A stretch of DNA of 64,000 nt from Phytopythium helicoides. Lineage: Eukaryota > Oomycota > Peronosporomycetes > Pythiales > Pythiaceae. Made by a program: the position numbers and the translations under genes. A model generated the notes under the pieces. The model ran no database searches. It worked only from the letters and a program-made list of their open reading frames with translations, and was not told the origin of the DNA. Below are positions 1-13,400 of this stretch, one piece after another (within the stretch, counting starts at the first letter, position 1; every line of letters starts with the position of its first letter). The stretch lies in assembly GCA_024867545.1 (NCBI GenBank), contig JANFNE010000010.1, positions 248,001-312,000 on the forward strand, given 5' to 3'.

Positions 1-292
1 GCGAGCGCGTGGCGCAGTTCGGGCACAAGTGCAGCGCGCACGGAGGCGTCAAGTACTGCAGCGTGGAGGGCTGCAAGCGCGCCGTGCAGTCGCGCGGCTG
101 CTGCAAGACCCACGGCGGCGGCGTGCGCTGCCAGTTCCCCGGATGCGACAAGGGCGCCATCTCCAAGGGCCACTGCCGCGCGCACGGCGGCGGCTCTCGC
201 TGCGCTGAGCCCGACTGCAACAAGTGGGCGCAGCGACGCGGGTACTGCGTGCGCCACTCCAAGGCCGCGGGCGCCGGCCCCGACCCGCCGCA

Positions 293-329
<37 letters not shown>

Positions 330-335
330 GTGTAG
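1..335 (+). CDS. WRKY19-like zinc-knuckle protein, 3' end (partial)
   Basis: The reading frame is open at the window edge, so only the last ~110 residues are present. They contain tandem Cys/His modules of the form CxxxxC(x9)CxxHGG, repeated about every 24 residues (for example CSVEGCKRAVQSRGCCKTHG and CQFPGCDKGAISKGHCRAHG). This is the zinc-binding module found in many copies in oomycete proteins annotated WRKY19-like. The tail is a run of ten Gln followed by Glu-Val and the TAG stop. The molecular role of these oomycete proteins is not established; nucleic-acid or protein binding is inference. The true start lies upstream of base 1. Confidence 0.75.
297..326 (+). repeat. (CAG)10 microsatellite encoding polyGln
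   Basis: Ten uninterrupted CAG triplets lie in frame near the C-terminus of the zinc-knuckle protein. A pure triplet run of this length is likely to vary between strains. Confidence 0.9.
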
Positions 336-584
336 TCCAGCGTCGGGGGTCGCGCAGCGCAGACTCTATGCATCCAGGCGTGCTCGACGCAGCCGAATAT
401 ACTTTAACAGTGTCCATTGCCCTCGATCCGATGGAGCCGTCGCCGCTACCCCCAGCTAGTGCTGCTTAGGCTCCCTGCACGAAGCTTCCCCGCCAGCGCC
501 GCCATCACCTCGATCCAGGCGACGCCAGCGAACGTCGCGACGCCCTGTGACATGCGCATCGGTTTTGGATTTTTGGGCTGCCCA

Positions 585-2022
585 ATGGACGTCGAGGCGC
601 GGGCGCCGACGCTCGCGCGGGGCTTCGCGGCGCTGTGTGCGCGCGCCGAGAGCCGCGAGCGCCTGCACCCGCTGCGCGTGCTCGAGCTCTCGTCCTTCCG
701 CGCGCATCGCGACTCCGGTGGGGCTCTGGCGCGCGCTGTGGGCCGCGCGATGCGGTCACAAAGCTGACGCCGCGTGCTCGCAGTGGTGGACATTGCGTGC
801 AAGGAGCGGCCCAGCGGCTGCTACGCGGGCGACGAGCGCGCGCGCCAGCACGTGGAGCTCAAGTTCGGAGACTTTGTGGATTTGTACCAGGCCTGCTTCG
901 CGGATCGCCCGCACTGGCTGCGCGATGTCGGCGATTTGGAATTCTACCTGTGCCAGTGCCCCGTGGCGGTAGCCAAGCCCGACGCAACGTGCTCCGAGCC
1001 GCGGCTTCCTCGCGTCATGGAGGACTTGCTAGTGTTCGTCACGAATGTCCGTAGTGGAGAGAGGAAAGGGAGCTCATTCGGCCTTTTTGGCGCATGTCTT
1101 GCAGCCCAGAATGCCTCAAGAACGTTCAGTTGACCCAAGTGAACCTGTGGATGAGCACACACGCGGCGCGCACCGGTCTTCACTTTGACGCCTACCAGAA
1201 CGTGTTGGTCGTGTTCTTTGGCCGGAAGGTCGTGACGCTTTACAAACCGTCCGAGTGCGCGAACCTCTACCCGTTCCCGGTATACTCCAAGTCGGCCAAC
1301 CACAGCCAAGTAAACGCTACCGCGCCAGATCTAGAGAACCACCCCAGATTCAGCAAGGCCAAGCCCATGCAGTTCACTGTCAGCGCAGGAGGTACGAATG
1401 GCATCTGTAGATAGGAGAGGGATCACAGCCTCACTCCGCACTGTGCTTAGATGCGCTCTTCATCCCGGAAGGCTGGTGGCATCAAGTCGACTCTGACGAG
1501 TTCACGATTGCAGTCAACTACTGGTGGGAAGGAGCTCGAGTTGAGCTTACCAAGGACCCTGACATGATGCCTTACTACGCGCGGGTCGTTATGGACGAGC
1601 TCATCAAGCGCGAAACTGATGGCTACATGTCAGAGCTGCGTGTCTCCTACAAGATTGATGTCGGCGTTGACGGCGTCTCTACCATTATTTCTCAGTTTCT
1701 GGGTACTTCAGAGAAAACCGACCGTGAGCGGATTGTTATGGCAGTGGAAGATCAAGTGCAGCAGCGCGAATTGCAACAGTGCCTCGCTACAGAGCACCCA
1801 TCAGCGTGGCTCGCACTTCTTCGCGGCGCTAGCAATGAGCTGTCTGCCGTCTTGACTGGATTCTGGGATACCATGGTCGACGATGAAGGTTTTATGACCC
1901 AGATTTTCAGTCCGCTGGGAGACGACGAAGAAGGGACTAAAGACGCACTGCTAAGGAAGCGCGATATGTTCCGACAAGAAATGGGTGTTCGTGCCTGTAG
2001 CAGCTTATTTGGCATCCCGTAG
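585..2022 (+). CDS. JmjC/cupin-8 Fe(II)/2-oxoglutarate oxygenase, TYW5/HSPBAP1-like
   Basis: Four exons (585-717, 784-1033, 1105-1391, 1451-2022) give an exact open frame of 413 residues. All three introns (66, 71 and 59 bp) are GT..AG. The cupin core is clear: HFD at the HxD iron-ligand position (LHFDAYQNVLVVFFGRK), a long basic/aromatic loop, and the distal strand ALFIPEGWWHQV with the second His ligand. The order and spacing resemble TYW5 (tRNA wybutosine hydroxylase) and HSPBAP1. Substrate (tRNA base, lysine or arginine) cannot be told from sequence. The C-terminal ~150 residues are helical and unassigned. An in-frame ATG at 552 would add 11 residues. Exon 3 starts at Pro-Glu-Cys, which joins smoothly to the preceding MEDLLV. 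Confidence 0.8.
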
Positions 2023-2262
2023 ATAATACACATGCATTGCCACCCTTCTGTGTTGCATCAAGGGTTTGATGTATTACTGAAGCTTTATCGTTTTGACGTG
2101 CTGTGATGCGAACGCAACGAGATCGCGCCACTCCCTCCCAAAGGTTTAATACGCGATGAGGCCTTGTCGCTCGACCACTTCCTCTCTTGTTGGCTCTGCG
2201 TGCTTTCATAGTTTTGTACAGCGCCTGTAGCTGTCTCGGCGTCAATAACAATTCCCTTGTGG

Positions 2263-3736
2263 TTACTGAATAGTGCACCCAAACCAGGATTCTCCAGAGT
2301 CATCAGCGAGAACGTCGGCCCCTTGTCCGAGGTTCTTCATAGCAGAGGCGATATGAGATACAAAGTACGGGTACCAAGCATGGCCGTACATGAAGCGTGC
2401 TGTGAATGGGAGCTCATCCCGGTACTGACGCGCCACCTTGTCTCCGCCCCACACGCGGCTTCGCTCGACAATCCAGGGAATCACAACTTTCTTGGGTCTA
2501 CTGTGTCGGATGATGCGCGGCATCACAAATCGCTGGAACGTCTGCTCTGTAAAACTCTCGCCAATTGCAACCTTGAGAGCCTCTTCCTCAAGGGACAGCA
2601 CGTTGAGAAGCAAAAAGTTTAGGCGACGAATATCGCCCTGAAGAGCCTGTAGTCGCTGCTGCCACGACTGTTCTGACGACGCCACAGACGTGAGCTGCTC
2701 TTCCTGTGCTAGAATCCCGTCCAACAGTAGAAAGATAGCGTCATAGCAAGCCGATATCTCGCGCTTGTCTGTAAACTTGACGGCGAGTAATGGTAGGAGC
2801 ACCACAGACTTGACGTGGTGCTGGTTCTTGACAAACTCGACAAAGTGCTCCTTGAACCAGTGAAAGAATTCGCTGACGTTCCAGTTTACCCCTTCATCTG
2901 TGCGATGACTGCGCTCCAAGAATCGGTCGATCACGAACAGAGCATGTCGGATTGGCTCATGCAAACCAAGAAGGAACTGCGAGTTCCAGCTCATGTCGAT
3001 GTTTTCATGCTTCGCGAGCACCGTGGAAAAGACAACATGCTCGCCTCGCCGCTGAGGCCCCGACACTGGAATGCTCGACGCTTTCGACAGACTCTCTTCC
3101 GATAGCCTGTCGTTCCATGAAAGTGACGCGCTTACTGCCAGTCGTCATTGGCATCCCTCCTCGAGCGCCGCTCTTGGCGTACGACAGCGCACCGTGGCGA
3201 CGCCACAGCCCGTCGTTGTTCTCCTCGCTGCCGTCATCGTCCTCGCTCTCGTGCTCCGAGATCACGACCGACACCTCGCTAAGGTGGCGCTGCTGTCCGC
3301 AGCTGGAGATAGAGACCGACGCGAACGCCGACGCCGAGGCCACCGTGGATGGAGGCACCCGCGTGTTCTTGCGAATCGATCCGAGCTGCAGTCCGGTCCA
3401 GAAGTTGACGAGCTCCTCTCGCGCGGGGCCTTCATACCCGTCCCTGTAGTCTATCGTCGTGAGCACGTGCGCGACCTGGCTAATATCGACAAGGAGCGGC
3501 GCAGATTTGGCAGCCTCCGACCCTGGTTCGCCCGCCCAAATGTTGGTGTAGAACTCGCTGTCGTCGCTGTGCTGTCGAGCCGGGCGCGCCTTGGCCTGCT
3601 CTCGGCGCGCGGCCATGGACAGCTTGCTGCGCTCCAGCGGTTTGCGAGTGCTGCGGGTCTTGGTCATGAACGTTGTGCACGCCGGCGCGTCACGCAGCGG
3701 CTCCTCCACGCTCACGTTCATCCTGGGAAGTGTCAT
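2263..3736 (-). CDS. Hemerythrin-like (HHE) domain protein with disordered N-terminus; apparent frameshift
   Basis: The 3' part (about 3066-2263) encodes a helical domain with hemerythrin-like metal-ligand spacing: LHEPIRHALF, then FFHWFKEHFVEF and NQHHVKSVVLLPLL, then an Glu-rich helix. The 5' part (3736-3005) encodes a Ser- and acid-rich region starting MTLPRMNVSVEEP. The two frames overlap near 3060, and the sequence reads as one protein (...ESVEHSSV / GPQRRGEHVVFSTV...) if one base is added or removed there. No plausible intron fits, so I treat it as one gene with an assembly indel or real frameshift. Hemerythrin-like domains bind di-iron and act in oxygen/iron sensing or in ubiquitin ligases; the role here is unknown. 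It is convergent with the JmjC gene (240 bp between stops). Confidence 0.55.
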
Positions 3737-4406
3737 ATGGGCCGCTCCCCCTGTCCTAGCGCCGCCACCTGCTCGCTTGCTCGAGGGCGCCCCGGCAGCC
3801 GGAAATCCCCTGGAAACCTGTCGCCAAGCGCGCGAATCGCCAACTGGCGCCGCCGACTCCTAGCCCCGTTGGCAGAGGCGCGCCGCCATGCCCAACCCAC
3901 GCGAGAGACCGGGCGGCCAGCAGCGGCAGAGGAAAGCGCTTCCATATTCATCGCCTCGGCCAGCTGCAACTTGCAGAAGGTTCGGCGCGCGCGTGATTGG
4001 TGGAAAGGTGCGTATTTTCGCCAATCGCGGCAGAGAAAGGATCACCTCCCCTATCGCATTAGAGACGCGCATGCCGTATGGGAGGCCAATTTTTTTCGGC
4101 GGGAAAAAAACAAAATAAATAAAAAAGCCAACCTCCGCTTCAACCACCAAGGAAACCTGCGGATATGTATGTCGCCGAGTCATGGGATCTCCATGGCCGC
4201 CGCCTGTGCAGCCGCCAAGCACCAACGCGCCATGTGGCGGCGCAGGATGTGATGTGGCGCACGTCAGCGCGCCGAGGCGGCGGCTGGCGAGATCTTGCAC
4301 CGCTGCCGTTGCCTGGAAAGGTCGCGTCCCCCTGGACCCGTCGGCCGCTGCCACCGCCGCCCGCAGCGCTTACTTTCCGGCCGGAGCGCGAGCGCAACGA
4401 GCCGCC
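3737..4406. promoter_or_regulatory. Divergent intergenic region (hemerythrin-like / HECT)
   Basis: This 670-bp stretch separates two divergent start codons (3736 and 4407). It holds several CCAAT/ATTGG motifs (around 3838, 3997, 4020 and 4088) and an A-rich tract at about 4105-4130. Long open frames here change composition and match nothing recognisable, so I call it promoter/5' UTR. Confidence 0.5.
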
Positions 4407-7400
4407 ATGGGCCAGTCAGTGTCGGTCCCCAGCGAGGCGCCGCGGCGCGCGCGGCTGCGGCCGTTGCCGCCCAGCTACGCGCCGCTGTGCGAGGCGGCCA
4501 AGGCGGGCGAGGGGGCGGCGCCCAGCAGCGACGACATCAAGGACGCGCTGGGCAAGATCCTCGAGTTTGGGCCGGCGCTTGCGATGCTGCCCAAAGGTGA
4601 GCGGCGAGGGATCGCCTTGACAGGTGGACGGTAGCTGAGGCTGACTGATGGATGGCTACAGCGAGCGAGGTGTCGGCGGCGCTGCCGACGCGAAGCCCCG
4701 AGCAGCAGATGCAGGAGATCGCGAACGCAGCCGACTCGGTTGACGAGCTTTTCCAGTACATTACCAGTCTCACAACGCTGTCGATGACCCCGCCGCGCGC
4801 CGGGGACTGCTGATGCGGGTCGACGCGACGGCCAGGACGGAATGACACCGGGCCTCTTTGATCGTGCGTGTCGCGAGCTATGTCAAGAAACTACAGGCGC
4901 TGTACCAAGTCGTGAAGAAGGAAAAGCACCGCCATGAGCAGCGATTACTGGCTGCGCAGACCAACGCTGCGTCGGCCCGGTCTGCGGCCCCACCCCCTCT
5001 TCCGCTGCCGACGCAGAACTGCCTCACCATGGGATGGGACCTGGTCGTTCTGCTGCTCAAGGCGACACGAAAAGATAACCCGGACCAGTATCTTCGAGCA
5101 ATCCAAATGATCAAAGATAGTCTGCGTGCTCTAAAGCCAACGTCGTACGCGGATACCATGTACATGGCGCCATCTGCGTCCGCTGCGTTCAACTTGCTAA
5201 GTGACAGCCTCGGGGAATTGGCGTCACCCAACACTCTGGCATTCTCTGCTGGGACATTAGATGAAGCTACTATTGATGCATCTACCATTGAGGCGCTTGC
5301 AGAGGTTGCACTCACAAGAGGCTCTCTACCGACGCTCTTGTATGTCATTCGGTGGCTCATGGAGCAACCGACAGGCTCCACAGTCAATATGGATGTCTCA
5401 TTGTCGAAACTCGCTTCCCTCAAGGAGCAGCCTTTCTACGGCAGGTGCGAGGCTTCTGGAGAACTATACTGTTGCGGCCAGAATTCGTACGGTGAGCTAG
5501 GAATCGGAGATGACCTTGAGCGCCACCAGCTCACCAGCGTCGGGCTTTGTGGGTGGGATGACATTCGGCAGGTTGTTAGCGGCAACGAAATCCTCGGCAT
5601 CCTAACAAACGATGGAGTAGTGCTAACATGCGGTCTGAACAAAAGTGGGCAATGTGGCCAAGGTCACTTTGATGAACGCGTAATGCTACTCCGCCCCGTT
5701 CAAGCCCTTCGGTCGCAGAAGATCAAATTCATTGCAGCTAGCAATGGCTGCGAGCACATGATCGCGCTGACCGACACGGGGTTGGCGTATTCGTGGGGCT
5801 ACAATGACCGAGGGCAGCTAGGCCATGAGAATCTGACCACAAAAATCCATCTCCCAAAGCTAATCGAGTCGATGAAGGACAAAAAGCTCGGATTTGCTGC
5901 CGTGAGCTACCATCACAGTGCTATGGTCACTGACAACGGAGAGCTTTACACTTTCGGAATGAATGACTGTGGACAGCTGGGACTTGACCATACACAACAC
6001 CAGTCGACCCCGCAGCTTGTTCGGGTCTGGAGGGCCATGAGGTTACCATGGTCAGTTGTGGTCTGTACCACACTGTCATTTGCACGGCGTCAGGTGAGCT
6101 CTTTTCGTGCGGCAAAAATGACTACGGTCAGCTAGGCTTGGGCCATAGTCGACAAATGAAGCTCCCGTCACCAGTTGGCCTGTCAAACGAAATTGCTTGT
6201 TTCGTTGCCTGTGGATACTACCACACGATAGCCATTACGTCGAGCGGCCGAACGTTTTCATTTGGACGCAACGACTACGGACAGCTTGGGATTGGCAGCA
6301 AGATCCACCAGAACCTCCGAATATGATAACGCTGTCATCTAGCACCCGCATGTTGCGCGCCGACCTGCGGCTGCTACCACACCTGTGCTTCTTTCGGAGC
6401 AAGGGTGTGTCTTTGTGTTTGGACGCAACAACAAGGGCCAGCTCGGCAACCGAAGCAGTGCTGACTCACTTCTTCCAGTACCACTGAAGGTTCGCCCCGA
6501 AAAGAACTCGCGAAGGTGTATTGATGTAGCTGCTGGGTTTTATACCACGTCCCTCATCGTGGAGCGTAAACGCGAGAACGACGACGGTGAATCGCACGTC
6601 TCGGACCATATCAGTCTAGCAGCTGTCTGCGGTCGCGTAGACATCGATCGATCGGGTGAGATTGAAGGGCTGAGCAACTTTGGCTCGATCTCAACCACCG
6701 GAGTGTCGTTGTTTCACGGGAAATGGTTTTACGAAGTGGAAGTGGTGACCAGTGGTCTCATCCAAATCGGGTGGATTGATGGCTACTTCCAAGGAAGCTC
6801 CGACCAGGGCGAAGGTGTTGGGGACCATGGCTCACTCTTGGTCATATGATGGGAATCGCCAGCGGCGCTGGAATAGTGGATCCTCGTCGTACGGCGAGAA
6901 GTGGAAAGCTGGAGATATCATAGGGTGCTTGCTGGACCTAGCGTCAAGCGAGATGTCCTTCTTTAGAAACGGAATCAACCTTGGCGTCGCATACTCAGGG
7001 TTTAAATGCTCCGAGTCCGATAAACGCTCTGGTCTTATGCCAGGTATTAGCTTAGAGCGCGGTGAGATCATTCGTGTCAACTTAGGCCACCAACCATTTG
7101 CGTACCCACCGACCGTTGTTCAGGATTTCGACAGCATCGCCCGTGCGGTAAAGGTCCCAGCTTTAAGTGCACTCATCACCGTCGATAACTCCAATGCTCT
7201 CGAAGGTACCGATGCTGACAGTCCGCCTTGCTTACGAGGTGCTGCGACTGTTGTAGTCCAGCAGAAGATGTTTGTCATTGGTGGTGTAATTGTCGATGGT
7301 ACGGAAGGATCAAGTGAAGTCGAGCCCTGCACTAATGTGTGGGTGTACTACATCAACAGAAGCAATGGGAGCGATGGAGCGATTTTCCAATTCCAATCCA

Positions 7401-10400
7401 AAATCACCAGGCAGTGGCCGTTGATGACAACAACATTTTGGTCATTGGTGGCGAAAATAAAACGGCAACGTCACGACATATGGATTTGTATAAGTGTTCA
7501 ACCATCAAAGGTGCCGATGGTTCTTTACCAGCATGGACTCTTGTGCAAGGTGCCTTGGGGGCTGCGACGTCAATGCCCGCACCCCGGGCGTTTCACACTG
7601 CTGCAGCAATCCGTGTTCGTCTGGACGCAGTCGTCTTTATGTTTGGTGGCAAGTCTGCTGAGAACGAGCTTTTGGGTGACGCTTGGTATTTGTCCTTGGA
7701 TGACTATTCATGGTCTAGGCTTCCCAACTCGATATCACTTGACCCAGGTCCCCGAGTTGGTTGTTCTGTGACCGTAATCGGTGAATCAGTCTATCTCTTT
7801 GGTGGTCAAGATAAGGATGATAAGTTTCGTGCTGATCTGTGGCGCTACAACACTTTCGATCGCGTGTGGCATCTATGCCATGATGACAACATTAGTGCTC
7901 AGAAAGATTCTACTACCGAGTCCACAGACTCTAGCACTACGCGAGCAGAGTTCAACCCCGCCATGCCCGACCCGCGAACAGATTTTTGTGTTTGCTCCGA
8001 CCTGGGGAACGTTTGGGTATTGGGCGGTGTCAACAAAGCAGGACAGCTCTTGAACGACTTGTGGTGCTATTCCATTGCCTCACAGAAATGGGCAGTCGTG
8101 GACTCGAGGTGGTCTGATGGCGTAGACGGATGTGCGTCGGCAACTCTCTTTATTGAGAATGGAGCCGTCACCGGATTGACCAACTCATCACAATGCTCGC
8201 ACTGCAGTTGGAGAAAGTGGAGCTATCCATCGTTTATGGAGGCCGATTTGTTATTAACGGGTCTGCTACAGGTCTCCAAGGAATTTCGAGCGATCACATC
8301 AGTGGACACGGTTCGTTCGTACACGATCGATACAGCAAAGACAGTGACAACAACAGGGAAATCGGCACACATTCTGAGTATCCTTCGATCCAAGTGTGGA
8401 GCTGACAACCGTCATCAAATTTGCTCTCACCGAGCGCTTGACACCGCAGTCTGCCTTCTGGCTCACCTGGATCGACTTGCGGGAAGTGACGTCCTGGGGG
8501 AAGACACCGAGTCGATTCAGCTCTCCCGATGTCTTCATCGGCAGCTGTGCATTGATCCAACGACCAGAACTTTTAACAGCCTGTTTGAGCTGTTGCGGCT
8601 CTTGGTATCACGATTTCTCGAATCGCAAGTGGCAGAGGGTGAATCGGCACAATTTTTTATGGAGGTGCTATTTCCTCTGTTAGTAACGCTTCGGCTACTG
8701 AAGCTGAACTTGTTTGAGGTGCGCTTCCTTTTGTCTACGTACCAATGGTGTCACAGTGAGTCTTCTAACACAACGTGATACTTTTGTTTTATGAGCAGTT
8801 GATTCGCAGTGGTGCAGATCCAACAATTGACTCGACGGCTGAAACTGTCAACACCATTTCTGCAGTTCGAGGACTACTGTTTGACATCGTGGAGCACGAT
8901 TCTATGCCGGCTCTGTCGACAGAAGCACAGTGGTTTTATCATGCGGTAAAGCAGGAGTCTGCGGCTACTGTTTATCACGGATTCTCTATTTTGTTCCCGT
9001 CACTGCTTGACCGATTGCAAGTGATGAACAAGCTTCTAGACGGTAGCCCACAAGATCACGAGTCCAGTTCGCCAGCAAAGAAGCTTCTGACGCCTATGCT
9101 TGTGCCTTGTTTTGCCTCCGCCAAGATGTTGTTTCAACTCATGAGCAACGCAGAGGTGCTTTTCGCTACTAAAGAGGTTTCAGACACAGCGACAAGTACA
9201 GTGATTTCATTTGTGGAAACCTTGATCGGTTCATTGTGGCGAAAGTCGAGTGAAATTATCGAGCGCGGACTAGGAGAAAATGTGGCTTCAGTATTGGAGC
9301 CTCATGACCTCGAGTCACTTGAGCAAAGCGATGAGTTCAAGTGCTTAAATGTTCTTCTTCGCGCCACTCTTTTCTGGTGCTCGTCCATGACAGAGAGTGG
9401 ATGGAGGATTTTGGAAAGCGCAAGCACCAAACTGATCGAGTGCTTGCTTTTGCTTTTGAAAAAGTATTTGACTCTGCCATCACACAAAGGCCCGACTATG
9501 CTTTTATGCGTTCAGCACAGTTTTCCAGGCAAACTATTGCCCTTTTCTCCTTCTCAGCGCATTTTCTCTTCCTTCAGTGCGTGATTCTCTACTGACTCTT
9601 GTAGATAACTTCTGGCCTCATATTGAGACTTTGATTACGAGTGTCCATTGCACGCTTACAGAGCTCGAGATTCGCGGCATGCAATCAACACCAACACGGT
9701 GTGTTCAGGTGCCAACGTCGACTGAGAGCAGCCACTCTGGTGGAAACTTCATCTAATTCCTTACACGCGACTTTGACAAGTGAACTTCGAATGAAGCTAG
9801 GTCTACCGGATACAGGTAGCCTTATCCACTGCTACTATTTACAAACATTTGTGGCGCATTATTACTCAGTCTCCCAGCTACAACTTTTGGAAGGTTATGG
9901 ATCTTGCTGGTGGGTATGAACTTCGACGGGTTACGATTCCTGCAGATCTCGGGAAATTGTTTGGAACAGACGTGCTCCTCGTTAAGTACCAGCGTGAAAG
10001 CCCCGAGATTGATGAGATTGGCGACAACATGGTTAGTTTCAAGCCTAGCCTGACCATCCTTTCCCAGCACATATTCCCGGTTTCTAATAACGCAACAGCA
10101 GAAGTTTTTGAGGCTCGCTCAGTCTCGCAGCGTGGAAACACGTGCATGAAGGTCGAAACCAACTTGAAGTCCGAGGCTGGATTTGGCGAATCCAAGTTGT
10201 GGCTCCAAGATCTCCAGAAAATTCTGGTCTGGGTTGGGAGTGGATATGCTGCAGCTCTTGTCGTTGCGGATGAGCATGTCGACTCAAGTGAAATTGATCT
10301 GCGCTGGCAGACCTCACCTCTCTTCAAAGGTGGCCTTGAAGATGCTTCTGCTGGTTGCATTGATCAACACATAGACAGGAACAACGCTCTGCTACAGCAG

Positions 10401-13400
10401 ATCGTCGACAACACTGGAGCAGGCAAAAAGCTTCTTGATAAGTTGCGGAATGCACTTGAAGTGGGGCCAAAGCCACTCAATGGCAATCCTCAGCTCCGCG
10501 TAACACGACTAAAGAGGCAGGACAGTGTTGAGGCAACGCTTGAGAAGAGTGGAGGATTTGAAGCAGTCGATCGTGCTGTTCGGGTAACATTCGCGGTGCT
10601 GCTAAAGCATAGTAACGTGTCATATGTTTCGGACCCCTTCAGCATTGATGGATCCATCGCAGACACCGCAATAGACACCTGGAGATCTGCGCTGACACTA
10701 CGCAGATGGTGCGTTCTTCTTTTGGTAGTTTAGAATTCTGCTGCTTTTGGTCCCCAACTCACTAGTAGGTTGGTTGCCAAACAGGATTGTTAGAGAGCAG
10801 CAAAAGCTTGCTGCATCTGCAAGGTAAGATGGACACTCACTCAGTGCTAGGTATCGACGATTCATTATGAACTGTTTTGTGATGATCATATAGTGAGGGA
10901 ATCAATGATGATGTTCTGACAAGCGAAGCTACCACCAAGGAACGGCAGCAATCATTGTATAACATCGTCTGCGAACCTATTATTCGTCGAGGGTTGTTGC
11001 TTCTGCGTTTAGCGCCGGCATCAATCGCTTCTGCGCCCCTGGTGTTACCGCCGCTGAAGCTTCTTCCTGGAATCTCCGTGCCGAACACATATGGTGCAGT
11101 CTGCGGTTTGTATTCTAAACTATTCTTCTAATCGCGATGCTAATTTTTCTTACTTGTTTAGACATGATGAAAACAGCCAATGAATCCTCTGAGCGCAATA
11201 ACCTAGAAGCTACCGATCAAATGCACAAAATACTGGAGTCTAAAACCACCGAGACCATTGATGAAGAAGATGAGCGTCTTCAAGCAGACGTATTTGCGTT
11301 CATTCAGCAATCCGCACCAAAGCCGAGACTTGAATCATCTCAATCTGAGTTTGTAAAGGTACCAACACTTGAAGTCTTTATGAACAGCGCTCTGACAGCG
11401 CATAGAAAAAGAGCACTTCGTCGTTTGCAAGGGCTGAAAACTTTTCGGAAATTGTTGGAGTCCACAGAAAGTCTTCCACGACCTGTTTCCCATATTCTAC
11501 CTACCCTTTCATCGACCTTCAAGCGTATACAAACGGCACCCGATGCAACAGATGGCACCATGCAGGCATCAAGAGTTCACTACTTAACAGATCTTGATCT
11601 AGCAGGATCACACCTTTGTCAAGCGATTTCAGAAGAGTTTTTTGGTCTGCTCGAACTACTGTTACAGCGTTCATTCAAGACTCTTAAACACATGAACCAG
11701 GCTATTGATGCTCGATCATCTCAGGAAGCCGCCTCAGCTCTAGAATCTACCACAATAGATCAAGCGGCTCAAGACATATTGCTTGTTATGGAAACATTCA
11801 GCCTTCCGTATCGCAATGATGACTGGCGGCGTCTGCAAGAAACGAGCATGGCTCCCTTACTCATGGAGCTCGGCGGGTGGAAATGCTGGACAAGAGCGCT
11901 TCATTACGAGTTATTGGAAGCTTCAACTCCTGATGCTGCCAATGGGAACCGGTATCCGATTTTGCCCGCAGGCGTGGGGTGTAAGTATTCCAACATCATT
12001 TGCTCACGAAAGATCACCATGGGCACCGATTTGCAGCAGCTTTCTCTTGCGCACAAGCCGACAATGGCAGAGTCCATACATGGAATGAGTTTAGCACTGG
12101 ATTCCGGTGGACTTTCTGTGTATAACAGAGGTTTCACGCGAGGACGCTGGTACTGGGAGATTACACTAAAAGGTTCGCCCACTTATCCTGTCTTTATTGG
12201 AGTAACTTCTGGAGGGGTCGATCTAAATGGTCTCAGCTTTGATATGTCGAAAGACATGACCGGAATTTACATGTCGATCGACAATTGCGACCATCCAGTA
12301 GAGACTCTGTGCTGGCCTAAAAGTGGAACTGTCGGTGTTCTACTGGACTGTGAAGAGAAACGCCTTGAGTTTTATAGTGGCGACAAGCGAATTCGCATAG
12401 CAAATCTAGGAATGAAAGATGTCTTCCCCAGCGGATACTTTCCAACAATCGGGCTTCGTAGTTCTGAGGTAATGTGGGATCTTATGGCACCAGTTCCGCC
12501 CAAAATCTGGTGTACAAGCATTGACTTCCAGCTGCCTAGTACTCTGATATCTGGCGCATTGGTTGCATTGCCATTTGACGGAAGTGTCATTAGCTGGGAC
12601 GGAAAACGCGGGGGGACTGGCGCAATACAGCATATTTCAGGCGGAAACGTCGTTGCCGCTGGAGACTTGTGTGTTGCTGACGACCAACATGAAACTATGG
12701 TGAGCAGCCAAAGCTTTTCAGGAGAGAGTTTGTTCATAGAAGTGCGTATTATTGCCGCGGGTCGAGATGGCCGCACATCGCTGGCCTTTGGCATTGTCGG
12801 CTGTGATACTAACGCCAGTACCAAAACTGCGATACTGGATGAAAGTATTGCTGTAAAGTGTAACAACTTGGAGGAAACAGAAGAGTGGAGCCTTTTTGGC
12901 GTGCTGTTCGACTTTGACAAAGGCACAATAACAATCTTTGCTGACCATAGCGACCCAGTGACAACAACCATTGATCTGTCGAAGCTACAAGCGCCATATT
13001 TTCCTGCTGTCTCTGCGTTGTGCAATGGGACCGTCTTTGATGTAAATTTTCACCCTCAGTGCCGTCCAGAGCTCCCATCGATTGCGTTTCAACCAGCTGG
13101 TGAACGATCCAACTCCCATGTTAGTTCGTCGAACGATGTCCAATTAGGAAAGGCGCTTCAACTTGAAGTAATATCTTGTGACGGTGGCGAATTTAGCGCC
13201 TCCCATGGTGCTCGAAACTGCTTGGCAGACGACCCATCGGTCTACAGCTCTACGAAGGCAGCCAATGTAAATCTTTTACTGCGGCACGAGGTTGACACAC
13301 CGATGTGTATCAGTTACGTAACTGTCCGAGGACCTGGACCGGAGTACTCAAGTCCCGTGCGCCATGCCGTTGTTTTCGTTACAAGCTACCCTCCGGACGT

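Noticed and set aside
3071..4252. 393-codon plus-strand ORF
   Set aside because: Runs opposite the hemerythrin-like gene and through its promoter; Arg-rich composition typical of antisense frames.
4407..10740. Separate RCC1/Kelch gene distinct from the HECT gene
   Set aside because: Exons at 10740-10823 and 10894-11105 join in phase to the 7.4-kb exon, so a single gene fits better.
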